Notes: generated by a model not told the origin, from the letters alone. DNA of 36,592 nt from Candidatus Hydrogenedens terephthalaticus JGI OTU-1 (GCA_000493945.1 AWNW01000003.1:61774-98365); one strand, 5' to 3'. Shown: positions 9,310-17,687, counted from the first letter of the stretch. A program made the numbers and translations.

Positions 9310-10281
9310 TTAATTTTCTCGTTGAACAATAAAATGACAAAGTTTTATTAAAGAATCTTTGTAAATACTATCCGGTAATTGGTTTAATTCTTTTATTGCT
9401 GTAAGTTTAAGTCGCTCCGTGTGTTGTAATAAATCTTCTTCAATTTTATATTTTTCTATATTTTGTTGTAACCATTGTTGTTCTTTGTTATCAATGGGTT
9501 TCCCAAAAATATGTAAAAATAGTTCTTTTTCATTATTTGTCATTTTATTCCAAAGAGTTAATATTGGCAAAGTAACTTTTTGTTCGGATATGTCACTATA
9601 TCGGGGTTTCCCCAAAATATTGGTGTCCTGTGTTAAATCCAATAGGTCATCAATAAATTGAAAAGCAATCCCAATATTTTCACCAAAATGGAATAATGTA
9701 CCCATGTCAGGGGATTTTCTGATAAGAGCGGGCGAAGAAGCCGCACGAGCGAATAACATAGCCGTTTTTTTCTGTGCTAACTCTGTGCAATCCTCAATTG
9801 TAAAGTCTTCTATTGATTTAGCAAAAAATTTTAATTCACCTTCTGCCATTTCTCGAACACATTGAACCGCATTGATAATAAGTTCGTGGTTTTCATAAAT
9901 TCCTAAAAGTTCGATGGCTCTTGCAACCAGATAATCCCCGCCCAACACCGCAGCATGATTATCCCAGAGTGTATTTAAGGATTGTCCCCCTCGTCGAAGA
10001 ACAGCGCGGTCAATGACATCGTCATGTGTGAGTGATGCCAGATGAAGCAATTCAAAAGCAGTCCCTAAGGATATATAGGTATTTAAATTTTCCTGCCCAA
10101 TAGCCCCTGCACTTAATAAACATATAGCAGGTCGAAGCAACTTTCCTTTTGCCTTAGGTGCCATAGAAAAATCTATATTAACAAGTTTTAATGCGTCTTC
10201 CCATACTCTTTGAACCTCTTTTGCAACTTCTGATATGGGTTCTTGAATAGGTTCATATATGTCGGTTAAGGTTAAGACCAT
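9310..10281 (-). CDS. trans-Polyprenyl diphosphate synthase (IspB/HepT-like)
   Basis: A complete 323-residue isoprenyl diphosphate synthase. It has GKLLRP (46-51), the first aspartate-rich motif HDDVID (86-91) followed by RRGG, and the second motif FQFIDDLLDL (207-216). These bind the allylic diphosphate and isopentenyl diphosphate through magnesium. Small residues at the positions before the first motif (Ala/Ser/Leu rather than a Phe/Tyr pair) suggest a long-chain product, such as a quinone side chain, but exact length cannot be read. AGGGAAAG precedes the ATG. It lies between the antiporter and sigma genes with gaps of 25 and 28 bp, so it is probably co-transcribed with them. That links it either to quinone-based respiration or to envelope lipids. 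Confidence 0.9.
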   Translation of the reverse strand: MVLTLTDIYEPIQEPISEVAKEVQRVWEDALKLVNIDFSMAPKAKGKLLRPAICLLSAGAIGQENLNTYISLGTAFELLHLASLTHDDVIDRAVLRRGGQSLNTLWDNHAAVLGGDYLVARAIELLGIYENHELIINAVQCVREMAEGELKFFAKSIEDFTIEDCTELAQKKTAMLFARAASSPALIRKSPDMGTLFHFGENIGIAFQFIDDLLDLTQDTNILGKPRYSDISEQKVTLPILTLWNKMTNNEKELFLHIFGKPIDNKEQQWLQQNIEKYKIEEDLLQHTERLKLTAIKELNQLPDSIYKDSLIKLCHFIVQREN

Positions 10282-10306
10282 CTTCTTTCCCTAATTCAGA
10301 AAATAC

Positions 10307-11773
10307 TCATTCTTTGTTCTGCTTTATTTCGTTTTCCTGTTTTTCTGCAGGAATAATATTATAATTCATCATAGCCATAAGAATAGATATTATGGGTGTT
10401 ATCCAATTAAAGAAACAGAAGGGGAGATAATGAAAAGTAGAAGTTCCTAAGACAGAACTTGCAAAAGCTCCACAGGTATTCCATGGAACTAATACAGAGG
10501 TTACTGTCGCACCGTCTTCTAATGTGCGAGATAAATTTCGCATATCCAGATGGCGTGCCGTATATGATGCTCGATACATTCTCCCTGTGATAACGATAGA
10601 TAAATATTGCTCCGCTGCTAATATGTTAAAAATAATGCAACTCAATACAGTGGAAGCCATCAAACCTCCTGCAGAATGAACATAATTTAATATAGATTCT
10701 GCTATCTTCTGAAGCATTCCTGTGGCTTCCATTACCCCTCCAAATAACATAGCCATAATAATAAGAGAAATTGTAGAAAACATTCTCTCCATACCCCCTG
10801 CAGATAATAAATCATCCAGGATGGGGATTCCACTCTCTAATTTATATCCGTGATAAGCCACATGAATAATGCTTTTGTAATTTTTGGAAATAAATGAGGG
10901 GATTTGGGTTATATTTTCAGGATAGCCATTTTGAAATGCAAAGGCAAGGATCCCTCCTAAAATACAACCAACGGTGAGCGCCGGTATCGCAGGTGTTCGT
11001 CTTATAGCAAGAAAAATAACAATGATAGGGACGATAAAGAAAAACCAATGAATAAAGAAATTTTCCTTTAACCCACGAATAATATCGTCTGTTTGATGAA
11101 TATCCTGTCCCTGTGTATGCGAAAATAGTCCGATACAAAGGAAAATAATCAGAGTTAAAGTATAGGCAGGTATGGTCGTATTTAGCATGTTCCTTATATG
11201 AGCAAAAAGATTAGCTCCACTGACAGCAGGTGCAAGATTGGTCGTATCGGATAAAGGAGACATTTTGTCTCCAAGATATGCACCCGAAATAATAGCCCCT
11301 GCAACCAAGGGTTCTGAATAACCCAAAGCTTTTCCAATTCCCATAAGGGCTACGCCAATCGTTCCCATGGTAGACCAACTACTACCAATGGCTAATGAAA
11401 CGATGGAACAAATAATACATGCTACAATAGGAAACGATTTGGCAGTAAGTATCTGGATGCCATAGTAAATAATACTTGGAACAATACCTCCCTGAATCCA
11501 TAAGGCAATTGTTGCACCCACAATAAGAAGGATGATAATAGCTTCCATCGCAAGTACAATAGAATGAATGGCATTTCTCTCTATTTCTCTGTAAGAAAGC
11601 CCTAATTTTATATGACCAATAATCCCTCCTATGATAGAGGAGATTAGAAGTGCGACCTGACACGGTCCAGAAGTAGCCTCATCTCCAAATATCCAGACAT
11701 TAATGATTAACAAAGAAATGAGAAAAATACACGGGATTAATGCTAATTTTAATGTTACTTCCTGTTTCATCAT
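10307..11773 (-). CDS. nhaC: NhaC-family Na+/H+ antiporter
   Basis: A 488-residue polytopic membrane protein with about 11-12 hydrophobic segments. Diagnostic stretches are GSSWSTMGTIGVALMGIG, then GAYLGDKMSPLSDTTNLAP, in the first half, and AAEQYLSIVITGRMYR and LVPWNTCGAF in the second. These are conserved in the NhaC branch of Na+:H+ antiporters, where the Asp and Ser/Thr residues lie on the transport path. Some members exchange organic acids such as malate and lactate, so the ion pair is an inference. Two ATG codons in tandem open the frame, and no strong Shine-Dalgarno is visible. It is the first gene of the run antiporter, polyprenyl synthase, sigma factor, anti-sigma. A 139-bp gap separates it from the SCP2 gene upstream. 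Confidence 0.88.
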   Translation of the reverse strand: MMKQEVTLKLALIPCIFLISLLIINVWIFGDEATSGPCQVALLISSIIGGIIGHIKLGLSYREIERNAIHSIVLAMEAIIILLIVGATIALWIQGGIVPSIIYYGIQILTAKSFPIVACIICSIVSLAIGSSWSTMGTIGVALMGIGKALGYSEPLVAGAIISGAYLGDKMSPLSDTTNLAPAVSGANLFAHIRNMLNTTIPAYTLTLIIFLCIGLFSHTQGQDIHQTDDIIRGLKENFFIHWFFFIVPIIVIFLAIRRTPAIPALTVGCILGGILAFAFQNGYPENITQIPSFISKNYKSIIHVAYHGYKLESGIPILDDLLSAGGMERMFSTISLIIMAMLFGGVMEATGMLQKIAESILNYVHSAGGLMASTVLSCIIFNILAAEQYLSIVITGRMYRASYTARHLDMRNLSRTLEDGATVTSVLVPWNTCGAFASSVLGTSTFHYLPFCFFNWITPIISILMAMMNYNIIPAEKQENEIKQNKE

Positions 11774-11912
11774 TCTAAAAAATATGGGGTTTAAGATAAA
11801 AAGTGTAATTATAGTATTGATTTTTATAAGGAATTTACAACTTGAATAGTAATGGATAAAATATAGTTGGATGGATATATTAGAAAAAGATTGATAAATT
11901 TTTTATGATATT

Positions 11913-12692
11913 TTATGTTAGCAATTCTGCTATTTTTAACATAAAATCACCCAACTTTGCTGCATATTCCGGAGAACCCTCTGTGATTAATAAACCCTGT
12001 GCCATAGCCTGAACCGTATCCACTGAATTTGTTAATACAGGTATAGCGGAGTCTATATTCGGAAAACGCATATGTACAAAAGGCTTTCGTAATGTATAGA
12101 ATCCTCTTCCTGATTTGGATTGTCCCGCTTTAATCTTTAGCCAGCAGGCAATATCTTCATTATCCACAGACCACTGGTATATCCGTTCCGGCTGTTTCGA
12201 TGTCCACTTAACCATGTCTACATCGCCAGATTTGTTTAACTGACTTAAAGCGGTTGATACCATGTATAGGGTCATTTTGACTTTTATTTTTTTATCAATG
12301 GGATTTTTCGGCTTTGCATCCGGCATAAGTAATTTTAATTTTAAAAGGACACTAAACATTCTCCAAAGTAAAGAGAAGTTTTTGAAACCCTTAATTTTAG
12401 GTAAGACTAATTTGCCCGTAAAAAAGTCGTTCATCTTTTTTAATGAACTAAAATGAAAACTAATATCGGGTTTTTCTAATAATTCGGAGGATATTTCAAA
12501 GTTTAAATTATCAAACTTTATATGTGCTCCTATAACTTGTCCGTCATTTTGTGCAGTAAACTGGACGGTCCCTTGAATATCCTTAAACCGTTTTTGAAAT
12601 GTGGGATGATCTTCCAATAGTACCTTTATAACAGGTAGAACTGCCTTTAAGATAATTTTTGAGATTAGAATATCTTTTTCATTTTCTACCAT
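11913..12692 (-). CDS. Tandem SCP2-like lipid-binding protein (distal gene of the aminotransferase/transketolase operon)
   Basis: A 259-residue protein without signal peptide or membrane helix. Residues ~40-120 have the SCP2 (sterol carrier protein 2) pattern: FTAQNDGQVIGAHIKFDNL, then PDISFHFSSLKKMNDFFTGK and a hydrophobic helix. The C-terminal half (~165-259) repeats the outline more weakly, with a substrate-like beta pattern and AMAQGLLITEGSPEYAAKLG, resembling the end of an SCP2 fold. The gene at 15873 has the same two-part plan, so these are probably divergent paralogues. Its ATG overlaps the TAA of the transketolase C-subunit gene (TAATG), and its GGGAGG Shine-Dalgarno lies inside that gene, implying translational coupling. 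SCP2 domains bind lipids or acyl chains. The ligand here is unknown. Confidence 0.7.
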   Translation of the reverse strand: MVENEKDILISKIILKAVLPVIKVLLEDHPTFQKRFKDIQGTVQFTAQNDGQVIGAHIKFDNLNFEISSELLEKPDISFHFSSLKKMNDFFTGKLVLPKIKGFKNFSLLWRMFSVLLKLKLLMPDAKPKNPIDKKIKVKMTLYMVSTALSQLNKSGDVDMVKWTSKQPERIYQWSVDNEDIACWLKIKAGQSKSGRGFYTLRKPFVHMRFPNIDSAIPVLTNSVDTVQAMAQGLLITEGSPEYAAKLGDFMLKIAELLT

Positions 12693-13708
12693 TAGTATTC
12701 ATCCTCCCAGTCTTCTTCTTTTTCAAATTCTTTTCCAAGCAATTCCCTGACCTTTTCTACAATTCCATCGGTATCAATTTTATAATAGTGCATTAAATCT
12801 TCCGGATAGCCATGAGGTGTAAACTGATCGGGTATACCTACTTTGGTAAAGGCACAAGCTTTTCCGCTTTCCGCTATTACTTCGCTAACGGCACTACCCA
12901 AACCGCCAATAACATTATGGTCTTCAAAGGTAACAATTCTTCTCGTTTCCATCAGTGCTTTTAAGATGGCTTCACGGTCAATAGGTTTGATGGTATGCAT
13001 ATTTATGACGCGAACCGATATGCCATCTTCCCGTTCTAATATATTCGCTGCTTCTACAGCGTGATAAACAACAGCACCACAGGCTATAACCGTTACATCC
13101 GTACCCGATTTCATTTCTACCGCTTTGCCAATCTGGAAACCATATTGGTCTGTTTGATACACACGAGGTTCGAAACTGCGTCCAATCCGTATATACACAG
13201 GACCCTCAACTTCAACACATGCCTGAACTGCTAATGCAGTTTCTACCGCATCCGCAGGAACGATAAGTTGTATATTGGGGATAGCGCGAATAATAGAAAG
13301 GTCTTCAATCGAATGATGTGTTGTCCCCGCTGACCCAAAGGAAGTTCCACCATGGGTTGCTATAATTTTTACATTTAGGTTTTGATAGCAAACATCCGTC
13401 CTTAAAAACTCTACCGCACGCATGGATGCAAAAACGGAGAATGTAGAAACAAAAGGTAAAAGCCCTACTTTGGCTAAACCTGCCGCAACGCCAAACATGT
13501 TTTGTTCGGCTATTCCTAAATTAAAAAAACGCTCAGGGAATTTTTCTCCGAACTTCCCAATCTTTGTAGATTTGGCTAAGTCTGCAGAAAGACCTACTAT
13601 TTTGGGATTCATTTTTCCCAATTCGCTTAAAACAAGTCCGTATGTTTCTGCTTGGGTCATTTTGTCGGCATCATATACCGTCCATGTTAAACCTCCCACA
13701 GGGCTCAT
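12692..13708 (-). CDS. Transketolase, C-terminal subunit (pyrimidine-binding and C-terminal domains)
   Basis: A 338-residue protein equivalent to the second half of transketolase. It carries FFNLGIAEQNMFGVAAGLA, containing the catalytic Glu that activates the thiamine ring, then THGGTSFGSAGTTHHSIEDL, and a C-terminal domain with VINMHTIKPID and DHNVIGGLGSAV. The ThDP diphosphate site is on the partner subunit encoded 33 bp upstream, so the pair together forms an active enzyme. Split transketolases occur both as general pentose-phosphate enzymes and as specialised enzymes (apulose phosphate catabolism, aminosugar rearrangement in AHBA biosynthesis). AGGAGAA lies six bases before the ATG. The stop overlaps the start of the downstream SCP2-like gene. 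The tail is unusually acidic (EFEKEEDWEDEY). Placement between aminotransferase and SCP2 genes argues for a dedicated role. Confidence 0.93.
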   Translation of the reverse strand: MSPVGGLTWTVYDADKMTQAETYGLVLSELGKMNPKIVGLSADLAKSTKIGKFGEKFPERFFNLGIAEQNMFGVAAGLAKVGLLPFVSTFSVFASMRAVEFLRTDVCYQNLNVKIIATHGGTSFGSAGTTHHSIEDLSIIRAIPNIQLIVPADAVETALAVQACVEVEGPVYIRIGRSFEPRVYQTDQYGFQIGKAVEMKSGTDVTVIACGAVVYHAVEAANILEREDGISVRVINMHTIKPIDREAILKALMETRRIVTFEDHNVIGGLGSAVSEVIAESGKACAFTKVGIPDQFTPHGYPEDLMHYYKIDTDGIVEKVRELLGKEFEKEEDWEDEY

Positions 13709-13741
13709 ATTTACTTCTCCTATTGTTAATAAGATTTATTT

Positions 13742-14587
13742 TTATGGTACATCTGGGTACATTTTATCTATGGAAAGTTTTGCTTTTTCCGCTTGTTCAG
13801 CGTTAAGTCCGCCATAATGCCATGCCGGGTTATTTTCCATAAAATCAACACCTTTGCCTTTGATGGTATCACATATAATCATAGAAGGACCTCCGTTATG
13901 TGTAAGTGCCTTATCTATGGCATCACATATCTGGACCATATCATGCCCATTAATAACCTGTGTATACCAACCAAAGGCTTCCCATTTTTTATCAATAGGT
14001 TCTAAACTCATAACCGACTCAGTGGGTCCGTCAATCATCATGTGATTACGGTCTAAAAAGCCAATTAGGTTACTGGTCTTATAATGATTTGCTGCCATAG
14101 CCGATTCCCAAATAGAACCTTCATTACATTCACCATCACCAAGAACCGCATAGATTTTCCAATCTTTTTTTAATACACGAGCACCTAAAGCCATACCCAA
14201 CGCCTGAGAAAGACCATGTCCCATAGAACCAGTAGATGCTTCAACTCCCGTGGCTTTTTTGGAATCTAAATGCATACCAAAGGCAGACCCAAATTGATTG
14301 AATTCTTTTAGTAATTCAAAATCAAAGTAACCACGGTTCGCAAGAATGACAGCATGTCCTACACCTCCGTGTCCCTTGCTCAATACAAGACGATCCCTGT
14401 CTTCCCATGATGGATTTTTAGGGTCTATTCGCATATATTTCCAGTAAAGAACGACCATAAAATCCACCATGCTTAAAGACCCACCGATATGGCTTCCGCC
14501 TGACCAATGGGTTACATCAACGATGTCCTTTCGTATCTTTTTAGCGATGGTTTTTAGTTCTTTGTGTTCTTGTTCTGTTAAGGGCAT
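13742..14587 (-). CDS. Transketolase, N-terminal subunit (thiamine diphosphate-binding)
   Basis: A 281-residue protein matching the first domain of transketolase. It has THWSGGSHIGGSLS near the N-terminus, LVLSKGHGGVGHAV, and the thiamine diphosphate motif GDGECNEGSIWESA, followed about 25 residues later by FLDRN. Full-length transketolase is about 660 residues. This gene and the next together make 619, so the enzyme is split rather than truncated. GAGGAG lies nine bases before the ATG. It begins 26 bp after the class III aminotransferase gene. The split form plus the aminotransferase neighbour suggests ketol transfer to or from an amino- or oxo-sugar, but only the cofactor chemistry is secure. 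Confidence 0.93.
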   Translation of the reverse strand: MPLTEQEHKELKTIAKKIRKDIVDVTHWSGGSHIGGSLSMVDFMVVLYWKYMRIDPKNPSWEDRDRLVLSKGHGGVGHAVILANRGYFDFELLKEFNQFGSAFGMHLDSKKATGVEASTGSMGHGLSQALGMALGARVLKKDWKIYAVLGDGECNEGSIWESAMAANHYKTSNLIGFLDRNHMMIDGPTESVMSLEPIDKKWEAFGWYTQVINGHDMVQICDAIDKALTHNGGPSMIICDTIKGKGVDFMENNPAWHYGGLNAEQAEKAKLSIDKMYPDVP

Positions 14588-14613
14588 AATTGAATACTCC
14601 TCTACAAATCTTT

Positions 14614-15852
14614 TTATATGGATGATTTTAAAACCTTAAATGCTTCCTCGCAAATTTCCCATGTCTTTTGAATATCAGCATCGGTATGAGCCATGGATAA
14701 GAACCAATTGTGGTGAGAAGTGAAAAAGGCACCTCGTTTTGTACATTCGGCACACCATTTTTGATGAAGTTGTAGACTGGGGTCCTCTGTAATTCGATAA
14801 TATGCCATAGCAGGATGCCCTGTAACTTTTAAATTGAAGCCGTAATCTTTGGCTAACTTAATTAAACCTTCGTTAAACTTATTTCCCAATTTTTCAAGGT
14901 ATTCGGGTGCATTTAATCTTTTTAATTCTTGAAGGTTAGCCATTGCCGCAGCCATAAAAGCGGCAGAATACCAATAACTGCCTGTATGAAATACCTTGGA
15001 TGCTGTTACCTTTAATTCTTCTCTGCCTACAAGGGCGGATATAGGATAGCCATTGGCAATGGCTTTGCAAAAACATATAAGGTCAGGTTTGAATTTGAAA
15101 TATTCATTAGAACCGCCTAAATGAAGTCGAAAACCTGCCCGAACATCATCACAGATTAAAACAACACCATGTTTTTTCAATAACTTCTGAACCCCGTCCC
15201 AATAACCTTCTGCGGGATATTCATTATCTACAAATACAGGATGATGATATGGTGAAGATATAAAACCAGCAACCTGCCCATAATTTTCTTCTAAGGCGTG
15301 TTCCAAAGCCTTCAAGTCATTCCATGGAATCCGAATAACATTGGCAACATCTTCTTCAGTAACCCCGGGATGACCAATTCCCTGCATCCAGGGTGCTGTC
15401 CCATGGTATCCCCCTTTGATGGCTATAATTTTTTTTCTGCCTGTCTCTGCACGGGCTATCATAACTGCATAGTTCGTTACATCGGCTCCATTCTTGGCAA
15501 AAAATGCCCAATCCGCAATAGGAATTAAATCAACTAAAAACTCTGCTAACTCTACCATTTTCGTAGAAGCAATACTATTTGCGTCAGCCTGTTTTAATTG
15601 AGTTATAAATGCTTCATCTACTACAGGATTGTGATAGCCCATAATCATCGGACCGTAAGCACACATATAATCAATAAATTCATTCCCATCTACATCCCAG
15701 AATTTGCACCCATCTGCACGAGTGCTAAAGAAAGGGTAGGCATTCGTCGGGACACACGGAGCAGGACTAAAATGTCCATATACTCCACAAGGAATAACAC
15801 GAGTTGCTCTTTCAAACCATTTTTGATTTTCAGAATAGTTGAAAACTTCCAT
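14614..15852 (-). CDS. Class III PLP-dependent aminotransferase (glutamate-1-semialdehyde aminomutase-like)
   Basis: A 412-residue class III aminotransferase. Visible are GCKFWDVDGNEFIDYMCAYG, FFAKNGADVTNYAVMIARA (phosphate-cup region), KGGYHGTAPW, ICDDVRAGFR, where the first Asp bonds the PLP ring nitrogen, and CFCKAIANGYPISAL with the Schiff-base Lys. The outline is closest to the GSA aminomutase/HemL branch, but the usual DEV(M/Q)TGF block reads DDVRAGF. No other heme genes are nearby. It is therefore more likely an aminotransferase of a carbonyl sugar or lipid precursor than HemL. AAAGGAG lies eight bases before the ATG. Gaps to its neighbours are 20 and 26 bp, placing it in the core of the SCP2/transketolase operon. 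The amino acceptor is unknown. Confidence 0.87.
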   Translation of the reverse strand: MEVFNYSENQKWFERATRVIPCGVYGHFSPAPCVPTNAYPFFSTRADGCKFWDVDGNEFIDYMCAYGPMIMGYHNPVVDEAFITQLKQADANSIASTKMVELAEFLVDLIPIADWAFFAKNGADVTNYAVMIARAETGRKKIIAIKGGYHGTAPWMQGIGHPGVTEEDVANVIRIPWNDLKALEHALEENYGQVAGFISSPYHHPVFVDNEYPAEGYWDGVQKLLKKHGVVLICDDVRAGFRLHLGGSNEYFKFKPDLICFCKAIANGYPISALVGREELKVTASKVFHTGSYWYSAAFMAAAMANLQELKRLNAPEYLEKLGNKFNEGLIKLAKDYGFNLKVTGHPAMAYYRITEDPSLQLHQKWCAECTKRGAFFTSHHNWFLSMAHTDADIQKTWEICEEAFKVLKSSI

Positions 15853-15872
15853 AAATACAACTCCTTTATTAT

Positions 15873-16673
15873 TTAAGAAATATATTGCGTAATACGCCCT
15901 AAAACCAGTCCTACATTATCAATAATAGGGATAATCCCGGAAATATAAATTTTCCCCAATCCCAGACCTGCAAATGTATCTAATTTGTTTGTGAGCAAAA
16001 GTTCGGTAGTTTCAAGATCCTTTAAGATCAAAACCGAACTAAAATTTTGTCCCGATAGTTGGTCAATATATCTCCATTTCCCATCTACATATCCAAAATA
16101 TGCTGTAAAATTAATACTCTCTATACCTACTTTTAATATCCCCTGAGGTGTACCTGCAAGTATTTTTTTAGATATTTCTTCTTTTTCAGCAAGAACTTCT
16201 GCAGAACGAAGGGCTGTTTTAAGTTGGAGTATTGCATATATTTTTTTCTCTTCTTCAGTATAATTTTGCGGTCCTTTTAAATAATACTCCAATCGTTTTG
16301 TAAGTGCATCAAAATTTTTCTTAAGAAAAGAAATTCGTGTAAAACCTTTTAATAAGAAAGGGAGTTTTCCTTGCTCAAAAACTTGAACCGCATGTTCAGG
16401 GCTCATAAGAAGAATATGGATGGTAGGATTATCCGCTTTTTCAGGAGAATATGAAACTTCTCCATTTTCAATCTTTAGAAAAGTTTTGTCTCCATTACGG
16501 AGTGAAAAGAAAATTTTTTCGTTGGCAGATTGAATTAAATCTTTTGCAGGTTTATCTAACTTGACAAGGTCAACAAGAGATGGTAATACAGCCTTTAAAT
16601 AAATCGAGGCTTTGATGGCGTTTTGAATATTACCGGGTTCTGTTTTGCAGAAAGGACATGATAATGTTCCCAT
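15873..16673 (-). CDS. Tandem SCP2-like lipid-binding protein with N-terminal CxxC
   Basis: A 266-residue soluble protein. The N-terminus has SCPFCKTE, a Cys-x2-Cys pair absent from the paralogue at 11913. Residues ~45-125 follow the SCP2 pattern: KIFFSLRNGDKTFLKIENGE, then PTIHILLMSPEHAVQVFEQG. A second, clearer SCP2-like unit lies at ~165-266: GILKVGIESINFTAYFGYVD, SSVLILKDLETTELLLTNKL and AGLGLGKIYISGIIPIIDN. SCP2 folds form a hydrophobic tunnel for lipids or acyl chains. The gene ends 20 bp before the aminotransferase and begins 80 bp after the acyltransferase. It probably carries or presents a hydrophobic substrate to the enzymes. The CxxC could bind metal or be redox-active, but a single pair is not proof. 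Confidence 0.7.
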   Translation of the reverse strand: MGTLSCPFCKTEPGNIQNAIKASIYLKAVLPSLVDLVKLDKPAKDLIQSANEKIFFSLRNGDKTFLKIENGEVSYSPEKADNPTIHILLMSPEHAVQVFEQGKLPFLLKGFTRISFLKKNFDALTKRLEYYLKGPQNYTEEEKKIYAILQLKTALRSAEVLAEKEEISKKILAGTPQGILKVGIESINFTAYFGYVDGKWRYIDQLSGQNFSSVLILKDLETTELLLTNKLDTFAGLGLGKIYISGIIPIIDNVGLVLGRITQYIS

Positions 16674-16753
16674 ATCTCATTCCCTTTAATTGTTTTTATT
16701 GAATTTTATATTTATGAGTAATATTACAAAAATGATGGCTCTTTTACAAATTT

Positions 16754-17392
16754 TTATTTGGGGTTTTGTTCAGAAGATTTGTTTATTTTTAAAATTTGCG
16801 TGTCTTTAAATTGAACAAGGCTTCTACATTCAGGATGTTTCGGCAAGAATTGATTGTATGTATCACGGATAATTTTTAAATCCTCTTCTATATTTCCTGT
16901 CGGCATTACCGCAACACCAGAATTTCCAACTCTCTTAGTTTTATAATCCCAGAAGCCGAGAACAATAGGAACTTTTGCATGATAGGCAATGTGATAAAAA
17001 CCACTTTTCCAGTGATCGCTGAATTCCCTTGTTCCCTCTGGAGCAATAGCAAGAACCACCTGTTCATTTCCTTCAAAAAGTTCAACCGCCTGTTCTACAA
17101 ATCGGTGAGGTGTAGAACGGTCTACAGGAATTCCCCCAATTTTTTTCAAAAACCATCCAAAAATACCTTTGAATAAAGAACCTTTGCCTAACCAATTACC
17201 ACGGACCCTTAATGCAAAACTACATAAAATCCCTACCAGTCCATCCCAATTGGATGTATGAGGTGCAAAAATTACCACATATTTTGGGTAGGGAGGAGGT
17301 GGACCTTGTACCTTCCAACCCAATAATCGCAAAATGAGTGTAGCCCCTGTGCCTAACAAGATATTTACTTTGCCTGCTCTTGCTTTGATCAT
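16754..17392 (-). CDS. PlsC/LPLAT-type acyltransferase
   Basis: A 212-residue member of the lysophospholipid acyltransferase superfamily. It has the catalytic HTSNWD (H-x4-D) block after IFAPHTS, the GGIPVDRS acceptor motif, and APEGTREFSDHWKSGFYHIA, the EGTR block. The protein is short, with one hydrophobic segment near the N-terminus (VNILLGTGATLILRLLGWKV) that may anchor it to the membrane. The family moves an acyl chain to a hydroxyl or amine, most often 1-acyl-glycerol-3-phosphate. It is the first gene of the run leading into the SCP2, aminotransferase and transketolase genes, 80 bp upstream of the SCP2-like gene. AAGG lies nine bases before the ATG. Whether it belongs functionally to the operon or is a housekeeping enzyme is not settled. 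Confidence 0.85.
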   Translation of the reverse strand: MIKARAGKVNILLGTGATLILRLLGWKVQGPPPPYPKYVVIFAPHTSNWDGLVGILCSFALRVRGNWLGKGSLFKGIFGWFLKKIGGIPVDRSTPHRFVEQAVELFEGNEQVVLAIAPEGTREFSDHWKSGFYHIAYHAKVPIVLGFWDYKTKRVGNSGVAVMPTGNIEEDLKIIRDTYNQFLPKHPECRSLVQFKDTQILKINKSSEQNPK

Positions 17393-17478
17393 ATAAATTT
17401 ACCTTACATTACAATAGTTTAATATCTAACAGTTATATTATAAACAATAAATTAAACCTTATTGCAAAAAAATTATAA

Positions 17479-17504
17479 TAGGGGCAATTCGTGAATTGCC
17501 CCTA
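17479..17504. repeat. Perfect palindromic repeat, GTAGGGGC...GCCCCTA type
   Basis: Arms TAGGGGCAATTC and GAATTGCCCCTA pair over 12 bp around a 2-base GT centre, and the next base extends the right end to TAC. A related palindrome with the same outer GTA/TAC ends lies at 31073-31100. It is not followed by a T run, so it is unlikely to be a plain terminator. Short palindromes of this style are scattered through some environmental genomes. Confidence 0.75.
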
Positions 17505-17651
17505 CAAAATCTTTTGATTTTTTATCATCCCATAGTCTTCTCGGCAATTTTCTGTATTTCTATTTTTCTTCCGTGATTAAAAAATCTATATATATTTCAA
17601 TTAGAAAATGTGTGTTTTTTTACGACCTTTGCGTTAATAATTTTTCTTTTA

Positions 17652-17678
17652 TTTGTGTTTGTTCGTGTAATTCGTGAC
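17652..17678. repeat. Intergenic repeat motif TTTGTGTNTNTTCGTGNAATTC, copy 1
   Basis: The first 22 bases agree with 31234-31255 at 19 positions. Both copies lie in the window's two largest non-coding islands, close to a palindromic element. Confidence 0.5.
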
Positions 17679-17687
17679 TTTAAAAAA

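Noticed and set aside
13422..13817. 131-codon plus-strand frame
   Set aside because: It is antisense to the two transketolase subunit genes, whose domains are clear. The antisense frame spans both genes and shows no family.
14614..15852. Considered as hemL (glutamate-1-semialdehyde aminomutase)
   Set aside because: The general fold agrees, but the PLP-site block differs and the neighbours are transketolase and SCP2 genes, not tetrapyrrole genes.
17479..17504. Considered as a terminator for the giant-protein gene
   Set aside because: It lies nearly 500 bp past that stop codon and has no T run on either side.
17521..17535. 15-base word TTTATCATCCCATAG also present at 36554-36568
   Set aside because: About one such match is expected by chance in 36 kb of AT-rich DNA, and the flanks do not agree, so it is not evidence of a shared element.
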